Shown here: piece by piece, positions 45,469-53,401 of the stretch
How the letters are laid out: each line of letters opens with the position of its first letter
How positions within the stretch are numbered: the stretch's first letter is position 1
Origin: an uncultured bacterium
GTDB taxonomy: Bacteria > Bacillota_I > Bacilli_A > Acholeplasmatales > Anaeroplasmataceae
NCBI GenBank assembly: GCA_949291115.1
Contig: CASETY010000001.1
Span: 62,001-126,000, forward strand
DNA length: 64,000 nucleotides
Direction: 5' to 3'
Made by a program: the position numbers and the translations under genes
Notes under the pieces: model-generated
The model's input: only the letters and a program-made list of their open reading frames with translations
Database searches by the model: none
What the model was told of the DNA's origin: nothing

Positions 45469-46104
45469 ATGAATAAGAAAATTTGGGTATTAGTTTTATT
45501 TTTGTTCTTTTTAGTTATTATAGATAACCAAGAAGTAAGTGCGGCTAGTGAATATAATGGTTATAGTGAAGTAATGTTACAAGAAGGTAAGTTATTAGCT
45601 AATTTTACTGATAGCGAGTATGAAGAATATTATGAAGAAGTTGAAAAAACTAAATTCTGGGGTTGGAATGTTTATTTAGTATGTGATAATACACCTCTAA
45701 CTTATATTGCGAGGACTGCCTATGAAACGATTAATATGGGTGAAGAAGAGATCACTTATGAAGTTGATGTAACTTGTGAAGAAGAATCGCGAACAGTTTT
45801 AGATGCCTCGGGGTCAATTGGCTATGATTTAAGTGGTAAGACTAAAACTTTTAAACATGATTTAGATGCGAAAATATCTTTAGGATATAAACATGAAGAA
45901 ACTGAATCTATAAAGAAGACGGAAAAATTAAAAATTCCTGTTGAAGGTAAAACTAAACTTTTAGTTACAATAGTTGGCGAAGGGGTCGTAACTAATGGAG
46001 TTGCTTGTTATTACATGTTTTGGCTCCAAAATATGAAAGGTGGTTTTGAATATTTTACGATCACTAATGAATATCAAAAGATAGAAAAGGTGCCTTATGA
46101 GTAA
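45469..46104 (+). CDS. Secreted protein of unknown function, possible beta-pore-type fold
   Basis: A 211-residue exported protein. The signal peptide is residues 1 to about 26 (hydrophobic core ending in EVSAAS). The mature part is about 185 residues with three Cys. Residues about 105-175 alternate polar and apolar residues over long stretches (SGSIGYDLSGKTKTFKHDLD, then KLKIPVEGKTKLLVTIVGEG), a pattern seen in amphipathic beta-hairpin proteins such as the ETX/MTX2-aerolysin group. That resemblance is an impression, not a match. GAGGAGG supports ATG 45469. It is the first gene of an overlapping four-gene run with an ABC transporter. Confidence 0.65.
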   Translation: MNKKIWVLVLFLFFLVIIDNQEVSAASEYNGYSEVMLQEGKLLANFTDSEYEEYYEEVEKTKFWGWNVYLVCDNTPLTYIARTAYETINMGEEEITYEVDVTCEEESRTVLDASGSIGYDLSGKTKTFKHDLDAKISLGYKHEETESIKKTEKLKIPVEGKTKLLVTIVGEGVVTNGVACYYMFWLQNMKGGFEYFTITNEYQKIEKVPYE

Positions 46105-46945
46105 GAAAATAAGTAATATTGCGGGAATAATATTTATTATTATTCTCCTTTTAATTTTTGTATTATCAAAAGTTAAAAGAAATAGTAATACTAATGAAAT
46201 ATATTTTTATGCTATTGATAGTATTTATGAATATAGTTATGATCCTAGTAATAAATATACGGTAAATGTTTATATAAGAGAAGATATTAAAACTAATGAA
46301 TTAAGTTTTGAAATTGGTAGTGATAATAATAAGCAAAAATTAAGTATTGATAATTTATCTTTGACGAAAATTGGTTCATCTAAATATAATGGAAGTAACT
46401 ATATTATTTATGCACTAGATTTTTATTTATTAAATTCATTATATGAAAAAAATTGTTCTTTATACATTGATTATTTAGAAAATATATATAAATTAAAAAT
46501 TGGTTCTTTTGTGGTAAGAGTGCCAAAAGAAGAAAATCGTAATGATTTATATACTTTGCTTGAAGGACACTATACTTATTATGAAGACGCTTTAGTTTTA
46601 TGTGGTTTATCATTTAGGCCTAGTGAAGATATAAGTGTAACCTCTTTTAATTTAGGGGATGATGTTAAGGTAATATTAAATGATGTTAGTGAACTTAATG
46701 ATAACCTAAATAGTAGTGTAATTGATATTGAATATGATTATGATAAAGAAGCATTTGGTAGTTTTTTATTTAAGGATAATGTTACTTATTATTTGCCTCT
46801 TAGTTATAAAAAGTTAGCTTATTTTTATAAAACTAATATCTACATAAATGATACTTATTATTTAGATGGAATTCGTTATTTAATTACTCCTAGAGAATTA
46901 AATGATTATCAAAGTTTTTTACACAAAGGTGAAATATGGAATTAA
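46097..46945 (+). CDS. Membrane-anchored extracytoplasmic protein of unknown function
   Basis: A 282-residue protein with one N-terminal transmembrane segment (ISNIAGIIFIIILLLIFVLS), followed by about 250 residues predicted outside the cell, rich in Tyr, Asn and Asp and mainly beta. I recognise no domain. It overlaps the secreted-protein gene by eight bases and the ABC ATPase gene by ten, so it is certainly part of the same operon and may be the accessory or partner of the secreted protein. Confidence 0.6.
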   Translation: MSKKISNIAGIIFIIILLLIFVLSKVKRNSNTNEIYFYAIDSIYEYSYDPSNKYTVNVYIREDIKTNELSFEIGSDNNKQKLSIDNLSLTKIGSSKYNGSNYIIYALDFYLLNSLYEKNCSLYIDYLENIYKLKIGSFVVRVPKEENRNDLYTLLEGHYTYYEDALVLCGLSFRPSEDISVTSFNLGDDVKVILNDVSELNDNLNSSVIDIEYDYDKEAFGSFLFKDNVTYYLPLSYKKLAYFYKTNIYINDTYYLDGIRYLITPRELNDYQSFLHKGEIWN

Positions 46946-47505
46946 TTATTAATAATTTAAATTATAAAATTGGTAAAAAACAAATTTTAAAAAATATAAA
47001 TATAAGAATTAGTGAAAAGGAAATAGTATTATTAGTAGGTGAAAATGGTAGTGGTAAATCAACTATTTTAAAGTTTATTGCTAAAGCTATTTATTCAAAT
47101 AAAGTTATAAACCCCTTTAAAAATGTTTTTTATTTAGCTGATGTTTTTGCCCTACCTAAAAATTATGAGGTGAGAACTTATTTAGCATTGATGTCAAGTT
47201 TTTATAATACTTTAATGCCTATCGATTATTATTTAAAGTTTTTAGAAATACCTAATATTAGAATTGATAAATTATCTAAAGGTAATTATCAAAAAGTAGG
47301 GATTTTAACGGCTTTAATAAGTAATGCTAGTTTACTTTTATTTGATGAATTATTAGATGGACTTGATCAAAATATGATAAAAAAGATTATAAAATTAATT
47401 AAATTAGCTAATAAAACTGTAATAATTATTACACACTATTTAAGTTTATTTAGGCAATATAAGTTTAAAAAATATGTATTAAAAAGTGGTGAGATTATTG
47501 AGTAG
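46936..47505 (+). CDS. ABC transporter ATP-binding protein, short
   Basis: A 189-residue nucleotide-binding subunit, shorter than the usual 220-300. Walker A GENGSGKST, a signature that reads LSKGNYQKVGI instead of LSGGQ, Walker B LLLFDELLDGLD and the switch His in IIITHY are present. It should pair with the adjacent six-helix protein as a small exporter of the bacteriocin-immunity/ABC-2 kind. Substrate is unknown. GGTGAAAT precedes ATG 46936 within the upstream gene. Confidence 0.85.
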   Translation: MELIINNLNYKIGKKQILKNINIRISEKEIVLLVGENGSGKSTILKFIAKAIYSNKVINPFKNVFYLADVFALPKNYEVRTYLALMSSFYNTLMPIDYYLKFLEIPNIRIDKLSKGNYQKVGILTALISNASLLLFDELLDGLDQNMIKKIIKLIKLANKTVIIITHYLSLFRQYKFKKYVLKSGEIIE

Positions 47506-48133
47506 TTTAAAAATAAAGAATTTGTTTTTAAGTATCTTAAACACTAAATTTTACGTTATTACCAAAGCCATTTATTTTATTAGTTTTGTTCTTATTATTT
47601 TTAATATTGATACAAATACATATTATTCTACATCTTTAATGATAATTAAATTATGGCTTATTTTAGGGAATATTATCTATTTTTTTCATTTACAAAATAT
47701 TAAGTTATATCAATTTAGTTTATTTTTTAGTTATTATAGGAAGTCTTTACTTAAGGCTTATTTAAACTTACATTTATCTTTTTTACTAAAATCAATATTT
47801 TATTTATATGTGTTATTTTTAATACCTTTATTTTTAAATAATATGACTATTTATTTTAGTTTATTTTTTGAACTTTTATTACTTGGCTTTGTTAATATGT
47901 TAGTTTTAAGTATTGTCTATTTATTATTAGAAAATAAACTAGGGGTTATATTTATTCTCATTATTAGTGTTATTTTAGCTTTACTTAATTTAAATTTATT
48001 TGATACACCCTATGTTAATGTTATTTATGATAATGAATATTATTTAAATATCCATATTTTACCAGTTATTTTAATGATTATTAGTTTACTTTTTGTTTAT
48101 AGTTTACTTTTTTTAGTAAAAGAAAGAAGGTAA
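47498..48133 (+). CDS. Six-helix membrane protein, likely ABC transporter permease
   Basis: A 211-residue very hydrophobic protein with about six transmembrane helices separated by short loops; sequence is poor in motifs. Its overlap with the ABC ATPase gene makes it the natural permease. GTG 47486 is in frame, but AGTGGTGAG sits over it and is correctly placed for TTG 47498. No terminator is visible before the hydrogenase promoter. Confidence 0.7.
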   Translation: MSSLKIKNLFLSILNTKFYVITKAIYFISFVLIIFNIDTNTYYSTSLMIIKLWLILGNIIYFFHLQNIKLYQFSLFFSYYRKSLLKAYLNLHLSFLLKSIFYLYVLFLIPLFLNNMTIYFSLFFELLLLGFVNMLVLSIVYLLLENKLGVIFILIISVILALLNLNLFDTPYVNVIYDNEYYLNIHILPVILMIISLLFVYSLLFLVKERR

Positions 48134-48138
48134 AAGTA

Positions 48139-48176
48139 AAAGCGCTATTGTTAAATTGGTATGAAAGCGCTATAAT
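48139..48176 (+). promoter_or_regulatory. Hydrogenase operon promoter with a 10-bp direct repeat
   Basis: TTGTTA (48148-48153), a 17-base spacer and TATAAT (48171-48176). AAAGCGCTAT occurs at 48139-48148 and again at 48164-48173, 25 bases apart. The first copy abuts the -35 and the second covers the start of the -10. The repeat core AGCGCT is itself a palindrome. A regulator bound at these sites would block RNA polymerase. Confidence 0.6.
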
Positions 48177-48201
48177 AAAAATAATAGATGGAGGTAAACT
48201 T

Positions 48202-48687
48202 ATGTTTTTACGAAAAGAAGCTGTTGATCAAATTAAAGAAATATGTAGAAGGTATGTAAATGAACCATCACCTTTAATGCTAGTTTTATCTGATATTCAA
48301 AAAGAATATGGCTATATTCCTTTAGAAGTTCAAGAAGTAGTATCTAAAGAGTTAAATATTCCTGTTAGTGATATATATGGAGTAGTAACTTTTTATTCTT
48401 TTTTCTCATTAAAACCAAAAGGTCGTTATGTAATTGGTGTTTGTATAGGTACTGCTTGTTACGTCAAGGGTGGGCAAAATGTTTTAGATAAATTTGCTGA
48501 ACTACTTGATATCAAACCTGGCCAAACAAGTAAGGACGGACTTTTTACAATTGATGGTCTACGTTGTATTGGGGCCTGTGGTATCGCTCCGGCTATCAGT
48601 ATTAATGGTAAAGTTTATCCAAAAGTTAAAACTGCCGATGTTGAAAATATTATAAATGAATATCGAAAGAAAGGTATGGGTGCTTAA
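48202..48687 (+). CDS. hydC: NuoE-like subunit of NAD-linked [FeFe]-hydrogenase (HydC/HndA type)
   Basis: A 161-residue thioredoxin-like [2Fe-2S] subunit that links NADH oxidation to the flavin subunit. The four Cys ligands lie in VCIGTACYVKGGQ and CIGACGIAP. The open frame extends upstream to 48148, but that region is the promoter; GGAGG before ATG 48202 fixes the start. First gene of hydC-hydB-hydA, the order seen in trimeric bifurcating hydrogenases. Confidence 0.92.
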   Translation: MFLRKEAVDQIKEICRRYVNEPSPLMLVLSDIQKEYGYIPLEVQEVVSKELNIPVSDIYGVVTFYSFFSLKPKGRYVIGVCIGTACYVKGGQNVLDKFAELLDIKPGQTSKDGLFTIDGLRCIGACGIAPAISINGKVYPKVKTADVENIINEYRKKGMGA

Positions 48688-48689
48688 GA

Positions 48690-50570
48690 ATGGAAAAAAT
48701 GACCAAGATTAATACACCAGAAGTCTTAGAAAAATTAATTTCTAATTTAACTAAGAAATTGAATGATAAGATTGATGGTAAAGCTGGTATTAGAAAGATA
48801 GTTATTTGTGGTGGTACTGGTTGTCTTTCTTCTAATTCTAAACAAATATATGAAGAATTTTTAAAATTAATAGGCGAATATAATTTAAGTGAAAAAGTAG
48901 AAGTTAACATGGTTGGCTGTTTTGGCTTTTGTAGCCAAGGTCCATTCGTTAAAATTTATCCCGAAGATACTCTTTATCGAATGGTTAAGGTAGAAGATGT
49001 TAAAACAATTATTGAGACTGATTTAGTAAATCATAAGGTTTGTGAAGAGTTAGTTTATGTTGAACCTAATACTAATGTTAAATATCCAAAACAAGATGAT
49101 ATTCCTTTTTATCATAAACAATTAAGAATTGCATTACATGGCTGTGGGACTATTAATCCTGAAAATTTAGAAGAAGCTTTAGGTTGTGACGCTTTTAAAG
49201 GGTTAATTAGGGCTTTGAAGATGAGTCCTCAAGAAGTTATTGATGAAGTGCTTGCTTCTGGTTTAAGAGGAAGAGGGGGCGCTGGTTTCCCAACTGGTAA
49301 GAAGTGGCAATTCGCCCATAATGAAAAAAGTGATGTTAAGTATGTTGTTTGTAATGGTGATGAAGGCGACCCGGGTGCTTTTATGGACCGCTCTATTTTA
49401 GAAGGTAATCCGGTTAGTGTAATCGAAGGTATGATGATAGCTGCTTATGCAATCGGTGCTAGCAATGGTTATTTTTATGTTAGAGCGGAATATCCGGTTG
49501 CGGTTAGTAGATTAGAAAAAGCCATTCATGCTTTAGAAGAAGTTGGCCTTTTAGGTGATAATATCTTAGGTACTAATTTTAGCTTTAGAGCGCATATTAG
49601 ATTAGGAGCGGGGGCCTTTGTTTGTGGTGAAGAAACAGCTTTACTAAACTCTATTGAAGGTAAAAGAGGTATGCCACGACCACGTCCACCATTCCCAGCA
49701 GTTAAGGGTTTATGGGGTAAACCTACCATTATTAATAACGTAGAAACCTTAGCTAATATTCCTTTTATTCTAAGAGAAGGAGCTAATAAGTTTAATACAA
49801 TTGGTACGAAAAATTCAAAAGGGACTAAAGTATTTGCTTTAGGTGGTAAAGTTAAAAATGTTGGTTTAGTTGAAGTACCAATGGGAACTACCTTAAGAGA
49901 TCTAATTTATGATATTGGGGGCGGTATTCCTAATAATAAACGTTTTCAAGCTATTCAAACAGGTGGTCCATCTGGTGGTTGTTTAACAATTAGTGAACTA
50001 GATACACATATTGATTTTGATAATTTAGTAGAAAAAGGTTCAATGATGGGTAGTGGTGGTGCTATCGTTATTGATGAAGATAACTGTATGGTTGATGTGG
50101 CTAAATTCTATTTAGAATTTATTTGTGATGAGTCTTGTGGTAAATGTTCACAATGTCGTATTGGTACTAAGCGTCTATTAGAAATAGTTGACCGTATAAC
50201 TAAAGGTAAAGGTGAAATAGAAGATATTGAAAGAATGGAAGAATTATCTTCTTCAATTCAAGCTGGTTCACTTTGTGGTTTAGGTCAAACAGCTGCTAAT
50301 CCAGTCTTATCTACTTTATCAAAGTTTAAAGATGTTTATATTAGACATATTGTTGATAAAAAATGTGATGCTGGTGTTTGTAAAGATTTAGTTAACTATA
50401 CAATTGATGAAAATTTGTGTAAGAAATGTTCATTATGTGCAAGAAAATGTCCAGTAGGGGCAATTACTGGTACAGTTGGAAAAACACCATTTGCAATTGA
50501 TCATAGTAAATGTATTAAATGTGGATTATGTTATGATTCATGTAAATTTAACGCTATAAGGAGGGGTTAA
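48690..50570 (+). CDS. hydB: NuoF-like flavin/NAD-binding subunit of [FeFe]-hydrogenase
   Basis: A 626-residue subunit. The order is: N-terminal thioredoxin-like [2Fe-2S] domain (CGGTGCLSS...VGCFGFC), FMN/NADH site (GRGGAGFPTGKKW near 194, CNGDEGDPGAFMDR), SLBB domain, [4Fe-4S] helical domain (CGKCSQCRIGT) and a C-terminal two-cluster ferredoxin (CKKCSLCARKC and CIKCGLCYDSC). It should exchange electrons between NADH, ferredoxin and HydA. It starts two bases after hydC and ends one base before hydA. Confidence 0.95.
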   Translation: MEKMTKINTPEVLEKLISNLTKKLNDKIDGKAGIRKIVICGGTGCLSSNSKQIYEEFLKLIGEYNLSEKVEVNMVGCFGFCSQGPFVKIYPEDTLYRMVKVEDVKTIIETDLVNHKVCEELVYVEPNTNVKYPKQDDIPFYHKQLRIALHGCGTINPENLEEALGCDAFKGLIRALKMSPQEVIDEVLASGLRGRGGAGFPTGKKWQFAHNEKSDVKYVVCNGDEGDPGAFMDRSILEGNPVSVIEGMMIAAYAIGASNGYFYVRAEYPVAVSRLEKAIHALEEVGLLGDNILGTNFSFRAHIRLGAGAFVCGEETALLNSIEGKRGMPRPRPPFPAVKGLWGKPTIINNVETLANIPFILREGANKFNTIGTKNSKGTKVFALGGKVKNVGLVEVPMGTTLRDLIYDIGGGIPNNKRFQAIQTGGPSGGCLTISELDTHIDFDNLVEKGSMMGSGGAIVIDEDNCMVDVAKFYLEFICDESCGKCSQCRIGTKRLLEIVDRITKGKGEIEDIERMEELSSSIQAGSLCGLGQTAANPVLSTLSKFKDVYIRHIVDKKCDAGVCKDLVNYTIDENLCKKCSLCARKCPVGAITGTVGKTPFAIDHSKCIKCGLCYDSCKFNAIRRG

Positions 50571-50571
50571 A

Positions 50572-52371
50572 ATGGGAAAAGTTACTGTATATTTTGATAA
50601 TCAACCATTTAAAGTTGATTCAGAAATGACTATTTTAGAAGCGGCGAAAGCTTGTGGTTATAATATTCCTTCTTTATGTTCATGGCAAAATGGTCGTTGT
50701 TCTTTAGCATCTTGTCGGGTGTGTTTAGTAGCTGTTGAAGGGGAAAGAAGATTAGTTCCTTCATGTGCTTATCCAGTTAGAGATGGCTTGAAAATAATGA
50801 TTAATGATGAAAGAGCGATTAGAGCACGTCGTACTAGCGTCGAATTAATTTTATCTAACCATTCATTTAATTGTCAAAGTTGTCCTAAAAATGGCCAATG
50901 TGAATTATTAGAAGTTGCTCGTATTGTCGGGGCTCGCCCTAATATGTATGAAGGTGAAATGACACCAGTTACATATGATGATAAGTCGTTTGGTATTATT
51001 CGGGATACTTCTAAATGTATTTTATGTGGTCGTTGTATTGAAACTTGTAAAGAATTACAAGGTCTTGGTATCTTAGGCTTTGAACAAAGAGGTTTTAATA
51101 CGATTGTTGGTCCAGCTGCCAATCGTAGTTTTAAAGATGTTCCATGTATTTTATGTGGTCAATGTGTAAATGTATGTCCAACAGGGGCTTTAATGGAACA
51201 TAGTGAAATTGATAAATTAGATAAAGCCTTTAGTGAAGGGAAGATTGTTATTGTCCAAACTGCTCCAGCCGTTAGAGCGGCTATTGGTGAAGAGTTTGGA
51301 GAAAAGATTGGTACATCTTCAACTGGTAAAATGGTAGCAGCTTTGCATCGTTTAGGCTTTTACCGTGTATTTGATACTAACTTTGGTGCTGATTTAACTA
51401 TTATGGAAGAAGCACATGAATGGATTCATAGAGTAACTACGAGAGTAAAAGGACCAATGATTACATCTTGTTCACCAGGTTGGGTAAATTATATGGAATA
51501 TTATTATCCTGATTTAATTAATCATTTATCTAGCTGTAAGAGTCCTCATGAAATGGTAGGTGCTATTATAAAATCTTATTATGCTGAAAAACATAATATT
51601 GATCGTTCTAAAATTTGTGTTGTTTCTATTATGCCATGTACAGCTAAAAAATATGAGAAAGAACGTCCAGAAAATAGAGTTGATAATTTAAAAGATGTTG
51701 ATATTGTCTTAACAACTCGTGAATTAGCTAAATTAATTAGAAGAGCTGGTATTGTTTGGAAGAAATTACCTAATGAAGAATTTGACCATGATTTAATTGG
51801 TGAATATAGTGGTGCTGGTGTTATCTTTGGGGTTACTGGTGGGGTAATGGAAGCGGCTTGTCGAACTGCTTATCATATTTTAACTGGTGATGAATTAGAA
51901 CCCGTTGATTTCACTAAAGTAAGAGGCTTTAATGGTATTAAAGAAGCTTCTATTGAAATTAATGGCATTACTTATAACTTAGCGGTTGCCTCTGGCATGA
52001 AGAATGCGAAAGTTTTATTAGATGATATTAGAGCTGGTAAATCTAAATATGATTTCATTGAAATAATGGGTTGCCCAGGTGGTTGTATCAATGGTGGTGG
52101 CCAACCTTATGTTAAAGAGCTTTTCTTACCTAATGAAGATGATGATATCATGGATACATATCTAGCTAAAAGAGCGAAAGTTTTATATGATAAAGATAAA
52201 TTTAAAGCTGTTAGAAGAAGTCATTTAAATAAAGATATTATTACTTTATATAATGACTATTTAAAAGAACCTGGTTCACCTATAGCTCATAAACTATTAC
52301 ATACATCATATACTAATAAAAGAGAATGCTATCCTAATCCTCATGAAGAAGGATTTTACGGAGAAAATTAA
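50572..52371 (+). CDS. hydA: [FeFe]-hydrogenase catalytic subunit
   Basis: A 599-residue proton-reducing enzyme. The N-terminal [2Fe-2S] domain is followed by the His-ligated cluster region (HSFNCQSCPKNGQC) and two [4Fe-4S] clusters (CILCGRCIETC, CILCGQCVNVCP). The H-cluster loops are L1 TSCSPGW (Cys300, Ser301), L2 MPCTAKKYE (Cys356) and L3 GCPGGCINGGG (Cys501, Cys505), ending in the small-subunit-like tail. L1 differs from the usual TSCCPxW. Maturases HydE, HydF and HydG are not in the window. GGAGGGG precedes ATG 50572. Confidence 0.95.
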   Translation: MGKVTVYFDNQPFKVDSEMTILEAAKACGYNIPSLCSWQNGRCSLASCRVCLVAVEGERRLVPSCAYPVRDGLKIMINDERAIRARRTSVELILSNHSFNCQSCPKNGQCELLEVARIVGARPNMYEGEMTPVTYDDKSFGIIRDTSKCILCGRCIETCKELQGLGILGFEQRGFNTIVGPAANRSFKDVPCILCGQCVNVCPTGALMEHSEIDKLDKAFSEGKIVIVQTAPAVRAAIGEEFGEKIGTSSTGKMVAALHRLGFYRVFDTNFGADLTIMEEAHEWIHRVTTRVKGPMITSCSPGWVNYMEYYYPDLINHLSSCKSPHEMVGAIIKSYYAEKHNIDRSKICVVSIMPCTAKKYEKERPENRVDNLKDVDIVLTTRELAKLIRRAGIVWKKLPNEEFDHDLIGEYSGAGVIFGVTGGVMEAACRTAYHILTGDELEPVDFTKVRGFNGIKEASIEINGITYNLAVASGMKNAKVLLDDIRAGKSKYDFIEIMGCPGGCINGGGQPYVKELFLPNEDDDIMDTYLAKRAKVLYDKDKFKAVRRSHLNKDIITLYNDYLKEPGSPIAHKLLHTSYTNKRECYPNPHEEGFYGEN

Positions 52372-52374
52372 CTT

Positions 52375-52400
52375 AAAGAGCGTATTTATACGCTCTTTTA
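52375..52400 (+). terminator. Terminator after hydA
   Basis: AAAGAGCGTA (52375-52384) pairs with TACGCTCTTT (52389-52398) with a 4-base loop and a short, interrupted T tract. Confidence 0.7.
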
Positions 52401-52414
52401 TTCTTAAAAAAAGT

Positions 52415-52441
52415 AAAAAAGCTTGCATTTAAAGCTTTTTT
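52415..52441 (+). terminator. Second hairpin between hydA and gmk
   Basis: AAAAAAGCTT (52415-52424) and AAGCTTTTTT (52432-52441) form a perfect 10-bp stem with a 7-base loop. AT-rich, with T-runs on both strands, it acts as a backup terminator. A TATAAT at 52455-52460 just downstream is the likely gmk -10. Confidence 0.6.
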
Positions 52442-52481
52442 GTAGTATAAGTTATATAATATAGTAGTTAGGGGGGCTAAT

Positions 52482-53102
52482 ATGAAACTTAATGAACGAG
52501 GTTTATTAGTAGTATTATCAGGTCCATCTGGTGTTGGTAAAGGTACTGTTAGAAAGGCTTTGTTTCAAATGCCTGAACAAAATTTTACATATAGTGTTTC
52601 AATGACAACACGTAATAAAAGACCAGGCGAAATTGATGGTGTTGACTATTATTTTGTCACTAAAGAAGAATTTCAAAAAAGAATTAAAGAAAACAAGTTT
52701 TTGGAGCATGCTGAATTTGTCGGCAATTATTATGGTACACCACTTGATAAGGTTGAAGAACGTCTTCAAGAAGGCAAAGAAGTTATTCTTGAAATTGAAG
52801 TTGAAGGTGCCTTACAAGTTCGTGATAAAGTTAAAGATGCGGTTTTAATATTCTTAGTTCCTCCTTGTAAAGAAGCTTTATATAATCGTTTAAAATCAAG
52901 AGGGACAGAATCACCTGAAGTTATTGAAGAACGAATTAAAAAAGCTAATCGAGAATTTAAATTGGCTTATAAATATGATTATATTGTAGTAAATGATGAA
53001 GTTGTAAATGCCGCCGATCGTATTATGGCGATTATTAGAGCTGAACATGCGAAAACAGAACGTTCTATTCATAAATATATGAAACTTATTGAAGGCGAAT
53101 AA
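52482..53102 (+). CDS. gmk: Guanylate kinase
   Basis: Phosphorylates GMP to GDP. It has 206 residues. P-loop SGPSGVGKGT, GMP-binding SVSMTTRNKRPGE and DGVDYYFVT, and LEIEVEGALQV are present. AGGGGGG precedes ATG 52482. Followed by rpoZ as in Bacillus. Confidence 0.97.
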   Translation: MKLNERGLLVVLSGPSGVGKGTVRKALFQMPEQNFTYSVSMTTRNKRPGEIDGVDYYFVTKEEFQKRIKENKFLEHAEFVGNYYGTPLDKVEERLQEGKEVILEIEVEGALQVRDKVKDAVLIFLVPPCKEALYNRLKSRGTESPEVIEERIKKANREFKLAYKYDYIVVNDEVVNAADRIMAIIRAEHAKTERSIHKYMKLIEGE

Positions 53103-53117
53103 AATTTGTGATATAAT
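53089..53117 (+). promoter_or_regulatory. Promoter for rpoZ inside the end of gmk
   Basis: TTGAAG (53089-53094), a 17-base spacer and TATAAT (53112-53117) preceded by TGA. This gives rpoZ a transcript of its own. Confidence 0.6.
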
Positions 53118-53141
53118 CTTAAGGCTAATGGAGGTAATATT

Positions 53142-53375
53142 GTGGTTAATCATGAAAAAATAGATGGTATGCGTTATCCATCAATTGATGAATTATTAAA
53201 AGTTATCGATTCTAAATATAAATTAGCTTATGCAGCAGCTAAAAGAGCTAAAATAATTGAAGAAGAAGAATTCACTTCTTTAGAACATCCAAAATGTGTA
53301 AAACCAGTTGGCATTGCCTTAGAAGAAATCTTAGCTGGTGATACAAAAGTTACTTTTGAGGAACAAAACGATTAA
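53142..53375 (+). CDS. rpoZ: RNA polymerase omega subunit
   Basis: A 77-residue RNA polymerase assembly subunit. The conserved helix reads DSKYKLAYAAAKRAK, followed by KPVGIALEEILAGD. The start is GTG 53142, set by GGAGG eight bases upstream. The terminator stem begins in its last codons. Confidence 0.93.
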   Translation: MVNHEKIDGMRYPSIDELLKVIDSKYKLAYAAAKRAKIIEEEEFTSLEHPKCVKPVGIALEEILAGDTKVTFEEQND

Positions 53376-53396
53376 TTTATTTAGTCGTTTTTTTTA
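53365..53396 (+). terminator. Terminator overlapping the rpoZ stop codon
   Basis: AAAACGATT (53365-53373) pairs with AGTCGTTTT (53383-53391), one G-T pair, followed by a run of T. The TAA stop lies at the top of the 5' arm. Confidence 0.7.
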
Positions 53397-53401
53397 CTAT
53401 T

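Noticed and set aside
48148-48166. Rex redox-repressor site at the hydrogenase promoter
   Set aside because: TTGTTAA matches one half-site, but the inverted TTAACAA half is absent at the right spacing.
48148-48201. N-terminal extension of the NuoE-like subunit
   Set aside because: The extension is the promoter region (TTGTTA and TATAAT); GGAGG before ATG 48202 sets the start.
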